Of a DNA stretch of 64,000 nt, positions 53,142 to 61,884 are shown one piece after another. A program made the translations under genes and the position numbers. The stretch is from contig NZ_CP031194.1 in the NCBI RefSeq assembly GCF_003344965.1, positions 3,782,001 to 3,846,000 of the forward strand. Direction: 5' to 3'. Numbering within the stretch: the stretch's first letter is position 1; each line of letters starts with the position of its first letter. The stretch is from Streptomyces paludis (GTDB lineage Bacteria; Actinomycetota; Actinomycetes; Streptomycetales; Streptomycetaceae). A model generated the notes under the pieces. It was not told where the DNA came from. It saw only the letters and a program-made list of their open reading frames with translations, and did not search any database.

Positions 53142-54518
53142 GTGATGACGCGGACGACAGCTGGGCGGGACGGTGGTGGGGGCACCGGGGCGACCGGGGG
53201 GAGCAGGAGCGGGCCGGGTGAGGTCGCGGTGACCGGGGTCGGGGTTGTCACCCCGGCCGGCACCGACGAGGAGGCGTTCTGGGCCGGGCTCTGCGCCGGT
53301 CGGTCCGTAGCGCGGCGGCTGCCCGAACTGGCCGGGATGCCGGTCGACTTCGCGTGCGCGATCGGGGGGCCGCCGCCGGCCGAAGACGTCGGCAGGATCG
53401 CCGTGCCCCCGATCGCCGCGTCCCCGATCGCCGCGCCCGCGATCTCTGCGCCCGCGCTCGATCTGGATGCCGCCGTGGGCGGGCGTTCGGTGTGGCGGAT
53501 GGCGCGCTTCGTGAAGCTGGCGCTGGTCGCGGCCCGGCAGGCGGTGGCGGACGCCGGGCTCTCCCCCGCGACCTGGGAGGCGGGCCGGGTGGGCGTGGTG
53601 CTCGGGGTGGGCGTCGGCGGGGTCTCCGTACTCGCCGACAACGCGTTGCGGCTGCGCGACGAGGGGCCGGAGGCCGTCTCCCCGCTGCTGGTGCCGATGA
53701 TGATCCCGAACGCGGCGGCCGGGGAGGTCGCCATCGCGCTCCGCGCCCAGGGCCCGAGCCTCTCCCCGGCGACGGCCTGCGCGTCCGGGGCCACCGCGAT
53801 CGCGCTGGCCCGCGATCTGCTGGCGGGCGGGCAGTGCGATGTGGTGGTGGCGGGGGGCGCCGAGTCCGTACTGACCCCGTTGGTCGTGACGGCGTTCGCG
53901 CGGATGGGCGCGCTGTCGGCGCGTACCGGCGACCCGGCCGGGGCGTCGCGGCCGTTCGCGGTGGACCGGGACGGGTTTGTGATCGGTGAGGGCGCGGCCA
54001 TGGTGGTGCTGGAGCGCGTGGCGGACGCGCGGGCGCGGGGGCGCGCGCCGCGCGCGCTGCTCGCGGGCGCGGGTTCGAGCACCGACGCACACCATCCCAC
54101 GGCGCCCGCGCCGCACGGCCGGGTGGCACAGGCGGCGGTCGAGACGGCGCTGCGGGAGGCGGGGTGGAGCGCGTACGACGTGGAGCATGTCAATGCGCAC
54201 GGCACATCCACGCAGCTCAACGATGCTATGGAGGCCGAGCTGATCGAGCGCGTTTATCCGCGAAGGCCCTCCGTCACCGCGATCAAGGGCGTGCTGGGGC
54301 ACACGCTGGCGGCGGCCGGGGCGATCGAGGCGGTGGCGACCGTACTGACGCTGGAGCGCGGGATCGTGCCGCCGATCGCCAATCTGGACGCGCCCGCTGT
54401 GGGGTTCGACCTGGACTGTGTGACGAAGGAGCCGCGACGGCAGCCGGTGGAGACCGCGGTCAGTCATTCGTTCGGTTTTGGCGGGCACAATGTCGCGCTG
54501 GCGTTCCGGAGGGCTTGA
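53142..54518 (+). CDS. Ketoacyl-ACP synthase II-like enzyme, first of a pair
   Basis: This 458-residue thiolase-fold enzyme has an intact catalytic triad: C213 (SPATACASGATAIAL), H353 (VNAHGTSTQLND) and H387 (IKGVLGHTLAAAG). All three are present, so it is a true condensing enzyme and not a chain-length factor. The GGHNVALAF end is typical. Near residues 85-105 an inserted low-complexity stretch with IAA repeats (PPIAASPIAAPAISAPA) precedes DLDAAVGGRSVWRM. The second KAS gene in the cluster shares the flanking motifs, suggesting duplication. Confidence 0.9.
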   Translation: MMTRTTAGRDGGGGTGATGGSRSGPGEVAVTGVGVVTPAGTDEEAFWAGLCAGRSVARRLPELAGMPVDFACAIGGPPPAEDVGRIAVPPIAASPIAAPAISAPALDLDAAVGGRSVWRMARFVKLALVAARQAVADAGLSPATWEAGRVGVVLGVGVGGVSVLADNALRLRDEGPEAVSPLLVPMMIPNAAAGEVAIALRAQGPSLSPATACASGATAIALARDLLAGGQCDVVVAGGAESVLTPLVVTAFARMGALSARTGDPAGASRPFAVDRDGFVIGEGAAMVVLERVADARARGRAPRALLAGAGSSTDAHHPTAPAPHGRVAQAAVETALREAGWSAYDVEHVNAHGTSTQLNDAMEAELIERVYPRRPSVTAIKGVLGHTLAAAGAIEAVATVLTLERGIVPPIANLDAPAVGFDLDCVTKEPRRQPVETAVSHSFGFGGHNVALAFRRA

Positions 54519-54689
54519 CGTGGTGTGACCAGGGGCGACGGGTGCCCGGGCGGGGGCGCAATGGGGGCGCGTTGGGGGTGTACGGGGAGGCGCGCGCGTG
54601 GCGCCGTTGTGCGCCCGTCGAATGGATGTCTTGGGGCCATCTTGGGGTAGAGAGTCGTTTCTTCGTGATCGCTTGATCGTTCTACCTCT

Positions 54690-56819
54690 GTGACCGTATT
54701 GATCAACAGCGACGCCGTGAATCCAGTCATTCCGACGGATTCGGCGGGACCGACCGTGGACCGGTTGACGCGCGTGCTGTTCGGTACGGACTTCGGGCGC
54801 GAGCACGAGCCGTGGCGCCGGCTCGCCGCCTCGGAGCCGTTCCGCCGCCGGCCGGGCGCCACGGGGGCGCGGCGGCTCTCGCTGGCGTACGACCGGTTGC
54901 GTACCGTCAACGACTCGCTCGCGGACCCGGCGGCCCTGGTCGCCGACCCGCGCGCGCTGGCCGCGCTGCACGAGTGGCTGTGCCCGGTCGATCCGGTGTT
55001 CGCGACGGTCGCGGGGATTCACTACAACCTGTTCCTGGGGAGCCTGGCCGATCATCAGGGGTGGGGGCCCTCCGGCGGTCCCTCTGGCGGCCACTCCGGC
55101 GGGCACTCCAGCGAAGGACGGGATCTCTCCGACTTCTTGGCGCTGCGCCGTGTGGGCACCTTCCTCTGTACGGAGGTGGCGCACGGCAACGACGCGGTCG
55201 GCGTCGAGACGACCGCGACGTACGACCGCGAGCGGGACGGTTTCGTGCTGCGCACGCCGCATGCCGGGGCGCAGAAGTTCATGCCCAACACCGGTCCGGC
55301 GGGCGGCCCGAAGAGCGGGGTGGTCGCGGCGCGGCTGCTGGTGGACGGGGTGGACCACGGCGTCTTCCTGTTCCTGACGCCGCTGACGGAGTTGGCAGAG
55401 GCGGCGGAGGGGCCCGGTGAGCCGACCGCGCTGGCGGACGGTGCCTCCGTACGACCGTTGCCGGGTGTACGGGTGCGCGCGCTGCCCGCGCGGCTTGGCG
55501 CCCCGGTCGACCACTGCCTGACCTCGTTCGACGACGTCTTCGTCGGGCGCGACGCGCTGCTGGCGGGCCCGCACGGCCGGCTCGGCGCGGACGGGGTGTT
55601 CCGCAGCGAGAGCCCCAACCGCCGTCGGCGTCTGCTGCTCTCCATCGCCCGGGTCACCCCGGGCAAGCTCTCGATGAGCGCGTGCGCCGTCGGCTCGGCG
55701 CGGCTGACGCTGGCGATCGCCGTACGGTACGGCGGCCACCGGCTGATCTCCGGCGCCCGAGGTACGGGCCGGGTGCCGGTTCTCGCCCACCGCAGCCACT
55801 ACGGCCCGCTGGTGGAGGGGCTGGCCATGGTCTTCGCGATGAGCCTGCTGCACCGTACGGCCGTCGACGCGTGGGAGACGCGCACGGCGGAGACCGAGGC
55901 GGCGGCGGAACGGCTGGTCGCGGTGGCCAAGGGGTGGATCACCTGGCGGGCGCGCGAGGTGATCGTGGAGTGCCGTGAACGGTGCGGCGCACAGGGCCTG
56001 TTGGAGAACAACGGCATGGCCGAGCTGCTGATCGGCATCGAGGGCGCCATCACGGCGGAGGGCGACAACCTCGCGATCCATGTGAAGGCGGCGGCGGAGA
56101 TGCTGTTCGCGCCGGAGGGCGAGCCGGGCGTGGGGACGGGTGAGGGCGGCGCAGGCGATCGGGTCCTCCCCGCCGAGGCGCGCGAGCTGACGGAGCCGGA
56201 CTTCCTGGACGGCCTGCTCATCGCCATCGAGGATCTGTGGCTGGACCGGGCCCGCCGCCGTATGGCCGACGCCCCCCGCGGCGATGCCCTCCTCCGCTGG
56301 AACGTTGCCTCAGGCGCCGCGCTGCGCGCTGTCGAGGCCCATGCGTACCGCCGCGCGGCCGAGGCGTACGATTCGGCGCTCGCGGCGACGGAGGGGGAGA
56401 CGGGGGCCGAGACAACGACGGAAGCGGCGCGCGCCGCCGGTCTGGTGCGGTTGCTGCGGCGGCTCTTCGTGCTCCGCTGGGTGGCGCGCAACAGCGGCGA
56501 TCTGCTGGCCGCCGGGCGGCTCGCCGCGCGGCATGTCGTCGAGCTGCCCGAGGCCGTCGAGGCGCTCGTCGAGCGGCTGGCGCCGCACGCGCCCCTGCTG
56601 GTGCGCGCGTTCGCGCTGCCCGAGGAGCTGCTCGCCGACCTGCCGATCGCCGGGGCGGACTACGTCGAGGCGTACGACGACCCGGAGGGGCCCTGGCAGA
56701 CCGGAGCGCGTACGGACGTACGCCGGGGCGCGCGGGAGGACGACCAAGGGTCCCCGGGTGATTCGGCCGCCCCGGACATCCGGCGGAACACCGTCGTCGT
56801 CCCGTGCGGGACCGGATGA
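54690..56819 (+). CDS. Acyl-CoA oxidase/dehydrogenase-like flavoprotein
   Basis: This 709-residue protein resembles acyl-CoA oxidases. It has an N-terminal helical region, a middle beta domain with FLCTEVAHGNDAVGVETTAT and GAQKFMPNTGPAGG (FAD and acyl contacts) and helical C-terminal domains with VIVECRERCGAQGLLENNGM, close to the oxidase pattern that leads into the catalytic Glu region. It should form a double bond in an acyl thioester. A GTG start at 54690 is used. It lies between the first KAS gene and the ACP gene, so its substrate may be ACP- or CoA-bound. Confidence 0.85.
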   Translation: MTVLINSDAVNPVIPTDSAGPTVDRLTRVLFGTDFGREHEPWRRLAASEPFRRRPGATGARRLSLAYDRLRTVNDSLADPAALVADPRALAALHEWLCPVDPVFATVAGIHYNLFLGSLADHQGWGPSGGPSGGHSGGHSSEGRDLSDFLALRRVGTFLCTEVAHGNDAVGVETTATYDRERDGFVLRTPHAGAQKFMPNTGPAGGPKSGVVAARLLVDGVDHGVFLFLTPLTELAEAAEGPGEPTALADGASVRPLPGVRVRALPARLGAPVDHCLTSFDDVFVGRDALLAGPHGRLGADGVFRSESPNRRRRLLLSIARVTPGKLSMSACAVGSARLTLAIAVRYGGHRLISGARGTGRVPVLAHRSHYGPLVEGLAMVFAMSLLHRTAVDAWETRTAETEAAAERLVAVAKGWITWRAREVIVECRERCGAQGLLENNGMAELLIGIEGAITAEGDNLAIHVKAAAEMLFAPEGEPGVGTGEGGAGDRVLPAEARELTEPDFLDGLLIAIEDLWLDRARRRMADAPRGDALLRWNVASGAALRAVEAHAYRRAAEAYDSALAATEGETGAETTTEAARAAGLVRLLRRLFVLRWVARNSGDLLAAGRLAARHVVELPEAVEALVERLAPHAPLLVRAFALPEELLADLPIAGADYVEAYDDPEGPWQTGARTDVRRGAREDDQGSPGDSAAPDIRRNTVVVPCGTG

Positions 56820-56990
56820 ACGAGCCGGCCGGCCAAGTGGCCCCGCCACCGACTTCGACTTCGACTTCGTACGACCCGCGCGTCCCGCGAAGGCGCGCTT
56901 CCGGCATGTGCCCAGCCCATCGAGCCGTGTCCGGGTCCGTATTCGGCTACGTAGTCGTCCCACCCACCACCCCCGTGAAAGGAACCTGCC

Positions 56991-57248
56991 ATGACCACCA
57001 GCCCGACCCCCATCCACCCGAAGATCACCGAAGTACTCACCGGAACCTTCAAGGTCCCCGAGGCGGAGATCGTCCCCGAGGCCACCATGGACAGCCTGGA
57101 GATGGACTCCCTGGCGGTCGCCGAGTTCGCCGTGATCATCAAGGAGACGCTGGGCGTCGTCGCCGACTCCGGGACGGTCCTCAAGGACGCCTCGCTGGCC
57201 GAGATCACCGCGTACCTCGACCAGGCGGCCGTGGGCGCCGGCCGATGA
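56991..57248 (+). CDS. Acyl carrier protein
   Basis: This 85-residue protein has the four-helix ACP layout: HPKITEVLTGTFKVPEAEIV, then SLEMDSLAVAEFAVIIKETLG with the phosphopantetheine Ser at about residue 40 (a nearby DSL at 34-36 is less likely). GAAAGGAACC lies before the ATG. Its stop overlaps the next KAS gene's start (ATGA), so the two are made together. It should carry the growing acyl chain for this cluster. Confidence 0.92.
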   Translation: MTTSPTPIHPKITEVLTGTFKVPEAEIVPEATMDSLEMDSLAVAEFAVIIKETLGVVADSGTVLKDASLAEITAYLDQAAVGAGR

Positions 57249-58576
57249 GCGGACCCACTGTCGCCATCACCGGCCTCGGCATGATCACGCCGGCCGGCCT
57301 GGACACCGGATCCACCTGGGACGGCGTGTGCGCCGGTGTCTCGCTCGCCCGTACCGTCCCCGAACTGCGCGGCGGCGCGCTGGACTTCGCCTGTACGGTC
57401 GGCGGCGGCCCGGGTGACGCGGCGGGCGGCGCGCGGGGCAGGGCACGGCGCGGCGCTCCCGGCAGCAGCGAACCCAGCGGCGCGCCCGGGGACGGCCGGA
57501 GCAGCGCGGTCGATCTCGACGCGGCGATCGGCGGGCGTACGGCCTTCCGGATGGGCCGGTACGTGAAGTTCGCGCTGCTCGCCGCGCGCGAGGCGGTCGC
57601 CGATGCCGGGCTCGACCCGCGCGGTTGGGACGGTACGCGGGTCGCCGTGGTCGTCGGCACCAGCAGCGGGGGCACGGCGAACCTCACGGAACAGGCCGTG
57701 GTGCTCGACCGGCGCGGTTACGACGCGACCTCGCCGTCGGCCATCCTGTTGACGATCCCCAACATGCCGGCCGCCGAGATCGCCATCCGGATGCGGGCCA
57801 CCGGGCCCAGCATGGCGCCCTGCACGGCCTGTTCGTCGGGTGTCACGGCGCTGCACGTGGCGCGCGACCTGCTTGCCACCGGGCAGTGCGACATCGCGGT
57901 GGCGGGTGCGACGGAGTCGATCGTCTACCCCGTCGCGATGGCCGGGTTCGCCCGCTCCGGCGCGGCGGCGCTGGCCGGGCCCGGGGACGATCCGGCGCTG
58001 CTGTCAAGGCCGTTCGCGAAGGACCGCGCCGGGCTGGTGGTCGGCGAGGGCGCCGCGATCATGGTGCTGGAGCGCGAGCGCGACGCGCGGGCGCGCGGCG
58101 CGGCGCCCCGGGCGCTGCTGGCGGGCGCCGGTGCCACCACCGACGCGTACCACCCGACCAGCCCGCACCCCTCGGGTGTGGTGGCGCAGCGGGCGGTGGA
58201 GGCGGCGCTGCTGGACGCGGGGTGGAGCCCGTACGACATCGACCATGTCAACGCGCACGGCACCTCGACCCAGCTCAACGACGCGACCGAGGCCGCGCTG
58301 ATCAGCCGGGTGTTTCCGCACCGGCCGCCGGTCACGGCGCCCAAGGGCGTGCTGGGGCACTGTATGGGGGCGTCCGGGGCGATCGAGGCGGGGCTGACCG
58401 TGCTCACCCTTCAGCACGGTGTCGTACCGCCGATCGCCAATCTGGACGCGCCCGCGGTCGAGTTCGACATCGACTGCGTGACGAAACAGCCGTTGCGGCT
58501 GCCGATGGACCGGGCGGTCACCCACTCGTTCGGCTTCGGCGGACACAACGCGGTGCTCGCACTGGAGCGCGCCTGA
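57245..58576 (+). CDS. Ketoacyl-ACP synthase II-like enzyme, second of a pair
   Basis: This 443-residue condensing enzyme has its triad present: C196 (MAPCTACSSGVTALHVARD), H338 (VNAHGTSTQLNDATEAA) and H372 (PKGVLGHCMGASGAIEAG). It also has a disordered insert (about residues 55-88, rich in Gly/Arg/Ser) exactly where the first KAS enzyme carries its IAA insert, followed by the shared VDLDAAIGGRTAFRMGRYVK. It is translationally coupled to the ACP gene. Two complete KAS II enzymes with one ACP differ from the usual KS-CLF pair. Confidence 0.9.
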   Translation: MSGPTVAITGLGMITPAGLDTGSTWDGVCAGVSLARTVPELRGGALDFACTVGGGPGDAAGGARGRARRGAPGSSEPSGAPGDGRSSAVDLDAAIGGRTAFRMGRYVKFALLAAREAVADAGLDPRGWDGTRVAVVVGTSSGGTANLTEQAVVLDRRGYDATSPSAILLTIPNMPAAEIAIRMRATGPSMAPCTACSSGVTALHVARDLLATGQCDIAVAGATESIVYPVAMAGFARSGAAALAGPGDDPALLSRPFAKDRAGLVVGEGAAIMVLERERDARARGAAPRALLAGAGATTDAYHPTSPHPSGVVAQRAVEAALLDAGWSPYDIDHVNAHGTSTQLNDATEAALISRVFPHRPPVTAPKGVLGHCMGASGAIEAGLTVLTLQHGVVPPIANLDAPAVEFDIDCVTKQPLRLPMDRAVTHSFGFGGHNAVLALERA

Positions 58577-58666
58577 CGCGGACCGCGCGCGCTCTCCTCC
58601 CGCACCCCTTTGGCACCCCATCGCACCCCAACACCCCACATCAAACCCATACTTGGAGATTCACCC

Positions 58667-59626
58667 ATGTCCAGGAGCCGCCCGTCGTTCCGAGGACGCA
58701 CCGTCGTCATCACCGGCGCCGCCCGTGGTGTCGGCGCGCAGCTCGCCCGTACGCTCTCGGCGCGCGGCGCCCGGCTGGCGCTCGTCGGTCTGGAGCGCGG
58801 CGAACTGGCCGCCGTAACACGGTCGTTGGTGGGTGAGGCGGACTACTGGTACGCGGATGTCGCCGACGCCGAGGACATGTTCCGTACGGCGCGGTCCGTC
58901 GCGCGGCGCTTCGGCCGGGTCGACGCGGTCGTCGCAAACGCCGGGATCGCGGTGGGCGGGCCCTTCCTGCACGCCGACCCGGCCGCGTGGCGGCGTGTCA
59001 TCGAGGTCAACCTCGTCGGCGGCGCCAACACCGCCCGCGCGTTTCTGCCCGCGCTGCTCGACTCGCGCGGCTACTACCTCCAGATCGCCTCGCTCGCCGC
59101 GCTCGCGCCGACGCCGATGATGACGGCGTACTGCGCGTCCAAGTCCGGTGTCGAGGCGTTCGCCCACGCGCTGCGGGCCGAGGTCGCCCACCGGGGGGTA
59201 CGGGTCGGGGTGGCGTATCTGACCTGGACGGATACGGACATGGTGCGTGGCGCGGAGCGCGAGCCGATGCTCCGCGAGCTGCGCGCGCGGCTGCCCCGGC
59301 CCGCCGGGCGTACGTACCCGCTGGCGCCGGCGGTCGACCGTATCGCCGATGGCCTCGAACGCCGCGCCCATCACATCTACGCCCAACGCTGGCTGCGCGC
59401 CGCGCAGTTCTTCCGCGCGGCCCTGCCCGCCGCGTCGGCCCGGCGCGCACCGAACTACATGCCCGCGCTGGAGTCCCTGGCCTCGCCCGCCCCCGCCTCC
59501 TTGCTCACCCCTTCGGGCGCCCCCTCATCCACCCCTTTGGCCACCCCCTTTGTCGGCCCGGGCGGTGCGGCGGACGCGGCGGCGCGGTCCGTCGGCTGGG
59601 CATCCGTATGTTCGCGAAACCCTTGA
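58667..59626 (+). CDS. Short-chain dehydrogenase/reductase with a Pro/Ala-rich tail
   Basis: This 319-residue protein is a classical SDR: TVVITGAARGVGAQLARTL (coenzyme loop), VVANAGIAVGG, catalytic Ser in YLQIASLAALAPTPM and Tyr-x-x-x-Lys in AYCASKSGVEAFAHALR. The last ~65 residues (ASPAPASLLTPSGAPSSTPL) are Pro/Ala/Ser-rich and lie beyond the normal fold. TTGGAG precedes the ATG at 58667. It is the likely ketoreductase of the cluster, but it could equally act on the final product. Confidence 0.88.
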   Translation: MSRSRPSFRGRTVVITGAARGVGAQLARTLSARGARLALVGLERGELAAVTRSLVGEADYWYADVADAEDMFRTARSVARRFGRVDAVVANAGIAVGGPFLHADPAAWRRVIEVNLVGGANTARAFLPALLDSRGYYLQIASLAALAPTPMMTAYCASKSGVEAFAHALRAEVAHRGVRVGVAYLTWTDTDMVRGAEREPMLRELRARLPRPAGRTYPLAPAVDRIADGLERRAHHIYAQRWLRAAQFFRAALPAASARRAPNYMPALESLASPAPASLLTPSGAPSSTPLATPFVGPGGAADAAARSVGWASVCSRNP

Positions 59627-59793
59627 ACTGGCCGGATCGGACGCTAGGGTTTCACTTTCGGCACCGTGCGTGCGTACCGCGTCACCTGAGGTGACGCGGC
59701 TGCGTGCGATGCGCCGCGATGCGAACTGATGTGACACGCGATGCGCCGATCCGCCCGTGGGGACGGGGGGTTGGCGCGGTTGGGGGGAGAGCG

Positions 59794-61845
59794 ATGCGAG
59801 AGATGTCCAAGGGGGCCAACGTCGGGCTGATGGCCCTGAGCGAGGACGCGACATCGGTACGCGTGGGCCTGGGCTGGAGCAGCGAGACGGGCGGCGGGGA
59901 CGCCGATGTGTCGGTGCTGTTCCTGGGGGAGAAGGGGAAGGTGCGCAGCGACGCCGACTTCTTCTTCTACAACAATCCGACGGCCGCCGACGGCAGTGTG
60001 CAGCTGCTCGGCAAGACACCGACGGACAGTGGCAGCGAGGACCGGATCAGCCTGGATCTCTCGGTGGTGCCCCCGGACGTGGCACAGATCATCGTGGCGG
60101 CCAGCCGTGACGAGGGGGAACGGTTCGGTGATCTCGACGGACTCCGGCTGACGGTCTGCGACGGCGCCGGTGAGGCGCTGCTCGGATTCTCGATCGAGGA
60201 CGCGGGGGTGGAGAGCGCGTTCGTCTTCGCGGAGTTCTACCGGCGGGGCGACGAGTGGAAGTTCCGTGCCGTGGGACAGGGGTACGAGAGCGGACTCGCC
60301 GGGCTGGCCATGGACTTCGGGATCGACGTGGACGACTCGGTGGATGAGGTGGCGGACGAGGATCCCGCTGTCATCCCGGCTCAGCAGACGGTGAGTTCGG
60401 GGGAGGAGCGGCCCGCGGAAGCGCTCAAGGAGACGGTGGAGACGGCACAGTCCGCGGAGACCGCGCAGGCCGCCGTCCCCGTCCCCGCCGCCGAGCCCGC
60501 CGCCGAGCCCGCCGAAGAGGCGCCGCCGCAGGTGCGCAGACCCCGTACCGTACGGAAGAAGGTGACGCTGCCCAAGGTCGCCAAGAAGTCCCTCGCCGAG
60601 AACGACACCTGGCGGCAGGCCCGCCTCTTCCCGGTCCCCGCGCTCAAGAGCGACCGGGAGCGCGAGACACGGGCGACCTCCGTGCTGCTTTCGGTGATGG
60701 CGCAGATCCCGGAGTTCGGACGGCGCCTGACCGCCGGTTTCGGGGCGCCCGCCGGGCGGATGGAGACCTTCGCCGAGGTGTCGCTGCCGCACGGCGACGC
60801 CCGTAAGCGCCCGGACGGTGTGATCCGGGTGGAGCGGGCGGGCAAGCTGTGGACCGCGCTGGTCGAGACGAAGACGAACGGCAACCCGTTCAAGGACCAG
60901 CAGGTGCAGGACTATCTCGACATCGCGGCCCGGCGCGGCTACGAAGCGGTGATCACACTGGGCAATGACGTCGCGCTGGAAGGCAGCCCGCTCGTCGACG
61001 TCAAGATCGACGGCCGCCGCAAGCACAAGGTCGTCCTCTGGCATCTGTCCTGGGCCGAGGTGGCCCATCAGGCCCAACTGCTCATCCGGCACGAGGGCGT
61101 GGGCAACGCCGCGCACGCGTGGCTGTTGCAGGAGCTGCTGCACTACCTCCAGCACGAGAACTCCGGCTGCCACGGTTTCCAGAACATGGGCCCGGCCTGG
61201 GTGCCCGTCCGCAGGGGCATCGACGACGAGACCCTCAGCCAGGGCGACACCCGCGCGGTCGAGGTCGTGGAGAGCTGGGAGCGGCTCGTCCGGCAGGTCT
61301 GCCTGCGGCTGGGCGGTGAACTGGGCCAGAAGGTCCTGCCCGTCCAGCGCGTCCGGCGCGCCACGGACTCGCAGGCCCGCCGCAGGGAACTGGCCGATGT
61401 GCTCTGCCGCGACGGCCGGCTCGGCGCGGAGCTGCGTATCGAGGGCGCGCAGGGCATCCTCGCGATCACCGCGGATCTGCGCACCGGCAAGCTTCGTACG
61501 TCCATCGAGGTCCCGGCGCCCGAGCAGGGCTACCCCCTGACCTGGGCCAAGCGCCTGATCAGACAGCTCGCCGACGCCCCGGCCGACGTACACGTCCAGA
61601 CCCTGCTGGCGGGCCAGGACGACGGCCCGCGCGGCACCCTGGAACGGCTGCGCCCGGAGCCCGCGGATCTGCTGCCGAGGGGCGAGGGCGAGATCACCGG
61701 CTTCCGGCTGTCCCTCTTCAAGGGCATGGGCAGCACCCGCGGCAACGCCGAATCCGGCTTCATCCGCAGCGTCGACGACGCGGTCGACCGCTTCTACGGC
61801 ACGGTCGTCACCCCCCTGGAACGCGCCCCGGGCCGCGCGCGGTGA
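59794..61845 (+). CDS. TerD-domain protein fused to a PD-(D/E)xK nuclease-like domain
   Basis: This 683-residue protein starts with a TerD-like calcium-binding domain (residues ~4-185: MSKGANVGLMALSEDATSV, FFFYNNPTAADGSVQLLG, FSIEDAGVESAFVFAEFYRR). A disordered Ala/Glu/Pro linker follows. A third part carries the nuclease-type order PDG (340-341 on) then LVETKTNGNPFKDQQVQDYL (E358, K360). The rest has LLQELLHYLQHENSG and a helical end with GFIRSVDDAVDRFYG. The ATG at 59794 follows GGGGGGAGAG. Ter-domain genes are linked to stress and anti-phage functions. Nuclease activity is inferred from the motif only. Confidence 0.75.
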   Translation: MREMSKGANVGLMALSEDATSVRVGLGWSSETGGGDADVSVLFLGEKGKVRSDADFFFYNNPTAADGSVQLLGKTPTDSGSEDRISLDLSVVPPDVAQIIVAASRDEGERFGDLDGLRLTVCDGAGEALLGFSIEDAGVESAFVFAEFYRRGDEWKFRAVGQGYESGLAGLAMDFGIDVDDSVDEVADEDPAVIPAQQTVSSGEERPAEALKETVETAQSAETAQAAVPVPAAEPAAEPAEEAPPQVRRPRTVRKKVTLPKVAKKSLAENDTWRQARLFPVPALKSDRERETRATSVLLSVMAQIPEFGRRLTAGFGAPAGRMETFAEVSLPHGDARKRPDGVIRVERAGKLWTALVETKTNGNPFKDQQVQDYLDIAARRGYEAVITLGNDVALEGSPLVDVKIDGRRKHKVVLWHLSWAEVAHQAQLLIRHEGVGNAAHAWLLQELLHYLQHENSGCHGFQNMGPAWVPVRRGIDDETLSQGDTRAVEVVESWERLVRQVCLRLGGELGQKVLPVQRVRRATDSQARRRELADVLCRDGRLGAELRIEGAQGILAITADLRTGKLRTSIEVPAPEQGYPLTWAKRLIRQLADAPADVHVQTLLAGQDDGPRGTLERLRPEPADLLPRGEGEITGFRLSLFKGMGSTRGNAESGFIRSVDDAVDRFYGTVVTPLERAPGRAR

Positions 61846-61884
61846 CGGTGTTCCCCGTCCGGTGTGCCAGGCGTATCCGGAGTG

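Noticed and set aside
53097..56081. A 994-residue open frame on the minus strand
   Set aside because: It lies antisense to the KAS II and acyl-CoA oxidase genes and is Arg/Pro/Gly-rich with no motif. Long antisense frames are a by-product of high GC.
59644..61593. A 649-residue minus-strand frame
   Set aside because: It is antisense to the TerD fusion gene and has no family features.
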